Of a DNA stretch of 25,741 nucleotides, positions 21,435 through 25,741 are shown one piece after another. Position 1 is the first letter of the stretch. Every line of letters begins with the position of its first letter. A program made the translations under genes and the position numbers. The stretch spans positions 1 to 25,741 of the forward strand of contig CALBSG010000070.1 of assembly GCA_937927675.1 (NCBI GenBank), in the 5' to 3' direction. This DNA is from an uncultured Paracoccaceae bacterium (GTDB taxonomy: Bacteria; Pseudomonadota; Alphaproteobacteria; Rhodobacterales; Rhodobacteraceae). A model generated the notes under the pieces. That model worked only from the letters and a program-made list of their open reading frames with translations. It was not told the origin of the DNA and made no database searches.

Positions 21435-22709
21435 TCAGCGCAGGATCGACCGCCCGGCATATTCCGCGGTTTCACCCAGCATTTCTTCGATGCGGATCAG
21501 CTGGTTATACTTGGCCAACCGGTCCGAGCGGGACAGCGAGCCGGTCTTGATCTGGCCGCAGTTGGTGGCGACTGCCAGATCGGCAATCGTCGAATCCTCG
21601 GTTTCGCCCGAACGGTGGCTCATCACATTGGTATAGCGCGCGCGGTGCGCCATATCGACGGCTTGCAGCGTTTCGGTCAGCGTGCCGATCTGGTTCACCT
21701 TAACCAGCATCGAGTTCGCCACGCCTTTGGAGATGCCTTCGGCCAGACGGCGCGGGTTGGTGACGAACAGATCGTCGCCCACCAGCTGCACCTTGTTGCC
21801 AAGCGTATCGGTCAACAGCTTCCAGCCTTCCCAATCGTCTTCCGAGCAGCCGTCTTCGATCGAGATGATCGGATAGTCGGCGGCAAGGCCTGCAAGGAAG
21901 TCGACGTTCTGCGCGATGGTCAGCGATTTGCCTTCGCCCTTCATCTCATACTTGCCGCCCTTGAAGTATTCGGTCGCGGCGCAGTCGAGTGCGAGGAAGA
22001 TGTCCTGACCCGGCTTGTAGCCGGCCTTTTCAATGGATTGCAGAATGAAATCCAAGGCTTCACGGGCCGATTTCAGGTTCGGCGCAAAGCCGCCCTCATC
22101 GCCGATCCCGGTGTTGTGGCCGGCCTTTTGCAGCTCTTTCTTCAAGGTGTGGAACACCTCGGCGCCCATGCGGATGGCTTCGCGGATGTCCTGCGCGCCG
22201 ACCGGCATGATCATGAATTCTTGAATGTCGATCGGGTTGTCGGCATGTTCGCCGCCGTTGATGATGTTCATCATTGGAACCGGCAGCATGCGGGCCGACG
22301 TGCCGCCGATATAGCGATACAAGGGTTGCGCGGTGAATTCCGCCGCCGCCTTGGCCACCGCCAGCGAGACGCCCAGAATGGCATTGGCGCCCAGACGCGA
22401 TTTGTTCGGCGTGCCGTCCATTTCGATCATGGTGCGGTCGATGCCGACCTGTTCGGTGGCGTCAAAGCCGACGAGTTCTTCGGCGATCTCGCCGTTCACG
22501 GCCGCCACAGCCTCCAGCACGCCTTTGCCCAGATAACGGGCCTTGTCGCCGTCGCGCTTTTCATTGGCCTCATGCGCACCGGTCGATGCCCCCGAGGGCA
22601 CCGCGGCGCGGCCCATCGCGCCGCTTTCCAGCGTCACGTCAACCTCGACCGTCGGGTTGCCCCGGCTGTCCAGAATTTCGCGGGCGTGAATGTCGATGAT
22701 CGTGCTCAT
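21435..22709 (-). CDS. eno: Enolase
   Basis: Enolase converts 2-phosphoglycerate to phosphoenolpyruvate in glycolysis and gluconeogenesis, and is also a degradosome partner in many bacteria. At 424 residues it has the normal length. Hallmarks: AREILDSRGNPTVEV, AVPSGASTGAHEA (mobile loop), NIINGGEHADN, the acid Glu in GDEGGFAPN, metal ligands in LALDCAATE and SIEDGCSEDDW, the lysine of LVKVNQIGTLTE, and SHRSGETEDSTIADLAV. An AGGGAG ribosome site precedes the ATG. It is followed by its own terminator, so rluE probably has a separate promoter. The call is firm. Confidence 0.97.
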   Translation of the reverse strand: MSTIIDIHAREILDSRGNPTVEVDVTLESGAMGRAAVPSGASTGAHEANEKRDGDKARYLGKGVLEAVAAVNGEIAEELVGFDATEQVGIDRTMIEMDGTPNKSRLGANAILGVSLAVAKAAAEFTAQPLYRYIGGTSARMLPVPMMNIINGGEHADNPIDIQEFMIMPVGAQDIREAIRMGAEVFHTLKKELQKAGHNTGIGDEGGFAPNLKSAREALDFILQSIEKAGYKPGQDIFLALDCAATEYFKGGKYEMKGEGKSLTIAQNVDFLAGLAADYPIISIEDGCSEDDWEGWKLLTDTLGNKVQLVGDDLFVTNPRRLAEGISKGVANSMLVKVNQIGTLTETLQAVDMAHRARYTNVMSHRSGETEDSTIADLAVATNCGQIKTGSLSRSDRLAKYNQLIRIEEMLGETAEYAGRSILR

Positions 22710-22794
22710 GGGGCGCTCCCTCGGCCTGAAATGGTCTCGGGCGCGTCATACACGTTCAGCGGCGATTGGGGAAGTCTCTGCGGTGCGGCAAAAC

Positions 22795-23685
22795 TCACAC
22801 GGAAAGCGGGCGTGTCTTGGTCCGCATCCGTTCCCGGGCAAAGGTATAAAGTCCCGACGCGATGATGAGCGTGGCCCCGATCAGCATGGCCGGGCCGGGG
22901 CGTTCGCCCAAAAACAGCATGGCAAGGATCAGCGCAAACACCAGACGGGAATAGCGGAAGGGGGCGATGACGGCCGCCTCGCCCAGACGGGTGGCTGCGG
23001 TCACGGCATAATAGCCGAAAAGCCCCGAAACCAGCGCCATGGCCAGATCAAACCAGCGGGTCGGATCAATCGCGGTCAGGGCATGGCCGCCGATCGCCAT
23101 CAAGATCACCCCGGCAGGCACCAGCGCCATATAGGCCCAGCTGACCAGCGGGAAGGTGCCAATGTCCGTCGGCATCGCCCGGGTGGAAAGATCACGCGAG
23201 GCAAGGGCCACAACACAAAGCACGGTCAAGATCCCTGCGGCCTGAAAACCGTCGTTCCAAGGTTGCAGCACGATCAGGACACCCGCAAAGCCGACGCCAA
23301 TCGCCGTCCAGCGCCGCCAGCCGACGGGTTCGCCCAAAAACAGCGCCGCGCCCATGGTCACGACCAGTGGCGAGGCCTGCAACAGCGCCGAGTTGATCGA
23401 CAAAGGGATCAGCGCCAGTGCCGTGATATACAGCATCGTCGCCCCCGCTTCGGACAGCGACCGCACCAAGGGTGCGCCTTTTACCGCGCGGAGGGTCAAC
23501 ACCTTTTGGCGTTTGAAAGCGGCCATAACCCAAAAGACGAAAGCTCCACCCAGACCCATCATGGCGATCACCTGACCCGGTGGCAGCGCCATCGCGGCAC
23601 GCTTCAGGAACAGATCTTCGACGGCAAAGGCCGCCATCGCGCCGACCATCAACAGGGTGGCGGCGGTGTTGTCTGTGTGCCTCAC
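22795..23685 (-). CDS. EamA-family (DMT) transporter
   Basis: 296 residues with two EamA repeats and about ten membrane helices. Typical elements are AMAAFAVEDLFLKRAA at the start, an ASPLVVTMGAALFLGEPVGW end of the first repeat, and FRYSRLVFALILAMLFLGE in the second. Members export amino acids, nucleotides or other small metabolites; the substrate here cannot be told. The start codon overlaps the fur/mur stop by four bases (ATGA), which indicates co-expression with that metal regulator and is the only clue to a function. eno follows 85 bases downstream on the same strand. Confidence 0.9.
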   Translation of the reverse strand: MRHTDNTAATLLMVGAMAAFAVEDLFLKRAAMALPPGQVIAMMGLGGAFVFWVMAAFKRQKVLTLRAVKGAPLVRSLSEAGATMLYITALALIPLSINSALLQASPLVVTMGAALFLGEPVGWRRWTAIGVGFAGVLIVLQPWNDGFQAAGILTVLCVVALASRDLSTRAMPTDIGTFPLVSWAYMALVPAGVILMAIGGHALTAIDPTRWFDLAMALVSGLFGYYAVTAATRLGEAAVIAPFRYSRLVFALILAMLFLGERPGPAMLIGATLIIASGLYTFARERMRTKTRPLSV

Positions 23686-24098
23686 GTCTTGGCTTTCTTT
23701 ATCGGAACGGCCAGCAATTCCAGCCGGTGGCCAATCAGCGTGAACCCCAGCCGGGTTGCAATCTTTTCCTGCAACGCCTCGATCTCGGGATCGACGAATT
23801 CGATCACCGTGCCGGTCGAGACATCAATCAGGTGGTCATGGTGATCACGTTCGGCATCTTCATAGCGCGCACGGCCATCGCCGAATTCCAGCTTTTCCAG
23901 AATTCCGGCCTCTTCCAGCAGTTTCACCGTCCGATAGACGGTCGCGAGCGAGATCTTGGGGTCCACCGCGGCCGCACGGGCGTAAAGCTCTTCGACATCG
24001 GGGTGATCGTCGGCATCGCCGATGACACGCGCCAAAACCCGACGCTGGTCGGTCATCCGCAGGCCTTTGGCCTCGCAACGGGCGATGATGTCGCGCAT
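23682..24098 (-). CDS. Fur-family metal regulator (Fur/Mur clade)
   Basis: A 138-residue Fur-superfamily repressor. The winged-helix domain (1-80) has KGLRMTDQRR, HPDVEELYARA and ISLATVYRTVKLLEEAG. The dimerisation/metal domain has the histidine cluster HHDH at 86-89 and VIEFVDPEIEALQEKIA. There are no CxxC pairs (only Cys8), so no structural zinc tetrad of the E. coli Zur type. This resembles alphaproteobacterial Fur/Mur proteins, which respond to manganese or iron; it lacks an obvious Irr heme motif. AAGGA lies seven bases before the ATG. Downstream, the EamA gene overlaps by four bases. I leave the symbol blank because Fur and Mur cannot be separated here. Confidence 0.9.
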   Translation of the reverse strand: MRDIIARCEAKGLRMTDQRRVLARVIGDADDHPDVEELYARAAAVDPKISLATVYRTVKLLEEAGILEKLEFGDGRARYEDAERDHHDHLIDVSTGTVIEFVDPEIEALQEKIATRLGFTLIGHRLELLAVPIKKAKT

Positions 24099-24730
24099 GG
24101 GCGGTGTCCTTTCCAATCGCTTGGGCTTTACGACAACATCTGCCGCAGGGCCAGAGGCAGAAAACCGGGGTGGCCCGATCCTTCGGCGGGGGGCAGGACA
24201 CAATATATGGTAGAGTTCGGTCTTGTCTGGCGCGGACCACCTGTTCGCGACGCGGCGGGGGGCGATCTGCAGCCTGCCACATCGTGACGGCGCGGTGCTT
24301 GGGGCGATTCTCTGGCCTGTCATGGGCGCAACTTGGTTTGCGCGGTCTTTGTCCCCGGCTGTCACGGCGCCATTATCTTCTGAGCGGGCAGGGAATGGCG
24401 GCCTATACCTTTGGTTTATGGGGATTTGGCTGCCGTCTGTGGCCCAGATTTGGCCAAAGATCGGGGGATTTTGCTCGCAATAGTTGTGTTGTGCTCTCTT
24501 TTGATCGCCCAATCTCACCGGCCTTGTCTGTGGCATTTATGCTGTTGGCCCTCGGGAATCATCTTGGTGAACCGAAGCGACCAACGGCTGGCATGGGCCG
24601 CGCGACTTTGGTTGCGTTAGGCGGGCAAGCGCGCCGATTTCCTGAACAATTTTACGATCTTTGGACAGGTCGCGACGTCGGGGTGGGTAAAAGGTTAACG
24701 CCACCCCTAGCCGGGTTTATGGGGGTGCGA
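24099..24730. other. Gene-free region between fur/mur and nrdJ
   Basis: No convincing gene. Several open frames cross it on both strands, but they are Cys/Arg/Trp-rich, lack ribosome sites and match no family I know. The fur/mur promoter should lie in 24115-24215; an AT-rich ACACAATATATGG at 24198-24210 is the most promoter-like element there. The length (over 600 bases) is unusual for this otherwise compact contig. Confidence 0.45.
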
Positions 24731-24744
24731 CACAAAATCTTGTG
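24731..24744 (+). promoter_or_regulatory. NrdR-box-like palindrome upstream of nrdJ
   Basis: CACAAAATCTTGTG has perfect CACAA/TTGTG arms around AATC and resembles the ACACAATATATTGTGT-type NrdR box. A degenerate CAA..TTG copy is centred about 21 bases downstream (24752-24765). It lies about 240 bases before the nrdJ start, so the leader would be long. Confidence 0.4.
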
Positions 24745-24800
24745 GATGGTTTCAAAATCCAATTGCCGCGCCAAACGAAATCCTTCACCTTGATGAAGTC

Positions 24801-24873
24801 GTCCGGAAGGCCACCAGATATAGGGGTCCGGAGGCAAGGTCACCGGATCCACAGCGCCCAATTTTTTGGCGCT
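24801..24873 (+). promoter_or_regulatory. Structured leader of nrdJ with direct repeat and hairpins
   Basis: Copy 1 (24801-24819) GTCCGGA-AGGCCACCAGAT and copy 2 (24826-24848) GTCCGGA-GGCA-AGGTCACCGGAT match at 17 of 19 positions outside a 4-base insert. Copy 2 also forms a hairpin: GGGTCCGG (24824-24831) with CCGGATCC (24843-24850), one G-U pair, 11-base loop. A second hairpin, AGCGCC/GGCGCT with a T-rich loop, spans 24853-24873, and a small GAGG/CCTC hairpin lies near 24945. The role is unknown; an RNA regulatory element is plausible. Confidence 0.4.
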
Positions 24874-24981
24874 GACTTGTGTGTTTGCACATAAGACGCG
24901 GTCGATCTGCTCCGACGGGCAAAGGGTTGAACACAAAGCGGCAGAGGAAAAATCCTCGCCATTTAGGGACGGAGACGGGGC

Positions 24982-25711
24982 ATGAAGATCGAGCGGAAGT
25001 TCACCACGGCGGCAGCCGGGGCTTATGGCGAAATGGCGTTTCAGATCACCGCATCGGAGATCCGCAACCCCGATGGCAAGGTGGTGTTTCGCAACGAAGC
25101 CGTGGAAGTGCCCGCCGGGTGGAGCCAGGTGGCAAGCGATGTCTTGGCCCAGAAGTACTTCCGCAAGGCCGGAATCCCGGCCGCTTTGAAGCGCGTGAAG
25201 GAAAAGGGTGTTCCGGAATTCCTGTGGCGCTCGGTCCCGGATGACGAGGCTTTGTCGAAACTGGCCGTGGAAGAGCGGACCGTCGGCGAAACAAGCGCCA
25301 AGCAGGTGTTCGACCGTCTGGCCGGCGCTTGGGCCTATTGGGGCTGGAAGGGCGGCTATTTCACCACCGAGGCCGACGCGCAGTCCTATTACGACGAGAT
25401 GCGCTTCATGCTGGCCCGTCAGATGGCCGCGCCGAACTCGCCCCAGTGGTTCAACACCGGTCTGCACTGGGCCTATGGCATCGACGGTCCGAGCCAGGGT
25501 CACTACTACGTCGATCACAAGACGGGCGAGTTGACCAAATCGGCCAGCGCCTATGAGCACCCGCAGCCGCACGCCTGCTTCATCCAGTCGGTCGAGGACG
25601 ATCTCGTCAACGAGAACGGGATCATGGATCTGTGGGTGCGCGAGGCGCGCCTGTTCAAATACGGTTCGGGTACCGGCTCGAACTTCTCCGCCTTGCGCGG
25701 CGAAGGCGAGC
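24982..25711 (+). CDS. nrdJ: NrdJ, class II (adenosylcobalamin-dependent) ribonucleotide reductase, 5' part
   Basis: The first ~243 codons of the B12-dependent reductase that makes deoxyribonucleotides independently of oxygen. The start MKIERKFTTA, then APNSPQWFNTGLHWAYGI, the reductase Cys region HACFIQSVEDDLVNENGIMD and KYGSGTGSNFSALRGEGE, fit alphaproteobacterial NrdJ. That type is much longer overall (around 1,000 residues or more), so most of the gene is missing. GGAG (24971-24974) lies seven bases before the ATG. The frame runs into sequencing adapter at 25712, so the cut is technical. No nrdR or cobalamin gene is in view. Confidence 0.93.
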
Positions 25712-25741
25712 AGATCGGAAGAGCGTCGTGTAGGGAAAGAG
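25712..25741. other. Illumina TruSeq adapter sequence (not genomic)
   Basis: The last 30 bases begin AGATCGGAAGAGC and continue with the standard TruSeq sequence (the reverse complement of the universal adapter's 3' part). It interrupts the nrdJ frame exactly where the family should continue with a Gly-rich stretch. This is untrimmed adapter at the contig end. Confidence 0.97.

Noticed and set aside
24198..24213. A second NrdR box (ACACAATATATGGT)
   Set aside because: Only the left half fits, and it is over 500 bases from the other site and closer to fur/mur; more likely an AT-rich promoter element.
24104..24793. A 229-residue plus-strand open frame upstream of nrdJ
   Set aside because: It has Cys/Arg/Trp-rich composition, no ribosome site, no recognisable domain, and overlaps likely regulatory sequence.
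24781..24830. SRP (4.5S) RNA because of GTCCGGAAGG
   Set aside because: Only about ten bases match the SRP core; the following GAAGCAGCC part and the long stem are absent.
24745..24981. Cobalamin riboswitch in the nrdJ leader
   Set aside because: No B12-box (GCCACTG-like) or other conserved core element is visible.
1..25741. CRISPR arrays, tRNA or rRNA genes, insertion sequences
   Set aside because: No regularly spaced repeats, no tRNA T-loop (GGTTCGAATCC-like), no rRNA signatures and no transposase frames were seen on either strand.

Overview
The window is a GC-rich stretch whose gene content points to a member of the Rhodobacterales (Rhodobacteraceae, Alphaproteobacteria). Signs of this are an argC-ccmE pair, a GH108 endolysin plus three-TM holin resembling the gene-transfer-agent (GTA) lysis pair of Rhodobacter capsulatus, a phoR-pstSCAB-phoU-phoB locus with long alphaproteobacterial-type PstC and PstA, a Fur/Mur-clade regulator and a class II (B12-dependent) ribonucleotide reductase. 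Both ends show assembly artefacts. The last 30 bases are Illumina adapter, and the first ~300 bases look like a chimera: a serA fragment of cyanobacterial flavour, about 100 unassigned bases, then a purL that breaks off after ~190 codons. The contig therefore probably comes from a metagenome or a mixed or poorly trimmed assembly. The interior looks colinear and healthy.

Layout. 1-871: chimeric end plus the 5' part of purL (-). 1118-1230: an undescribed-looking small RNA candidate on the minus strand with its own promoter and terminator. 1355-2248: LysR-type regulator (-). 2416-3228: murI (+), with its stop codon interlocked with that of a GYF_2-DUF805 membrane protein (-). 4159-8113: an accessory block (+) of a PhzF-family enzyme, a DUF1684 protein and a large RTX protein with a glycoside-hydrolase-like N-terminus. 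8188-9784: argC and ccmE. 9947-11031: endolysin and holin. 11105-18404: the phosphate module. 18434-24098: a minus-strand run of rarD, a small secreted protein, the rluE-desaturase pair, eno, and a fur/mur-EamA pair. 24099-24981: a long gene-free region with a structured nrdJ leader. 24982-25711: the 5' end of nrdJ.

How the genes work together. PstS captures phosphate in the periplasm, PstC/PstA form the channel, PstB drives it with ATP, PhoU couples transport state to signalling, and PhoR/PhoB carry out the transcriptional response. A run of three 11-bp-spaced Pho half-sites lies upstream of pstS and a weaker pair upstream of phoR. The lysis cassette lies directly upstream of phoR on the same strand. 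In R. capsulatus, GTA release depends on such an endolysin/holin pair encoded away from the GTA structural genes, and phosphate level is reported to affect release, so this adjacency is the most interesting biological arrangement here. A second point of interest is the ~240-nt nrdJ leader, which carries an imperfect direct repeat, hairpins and an NrdR-like palindrome. No CRISPR array, tRNA, rRNA or transposase was found.
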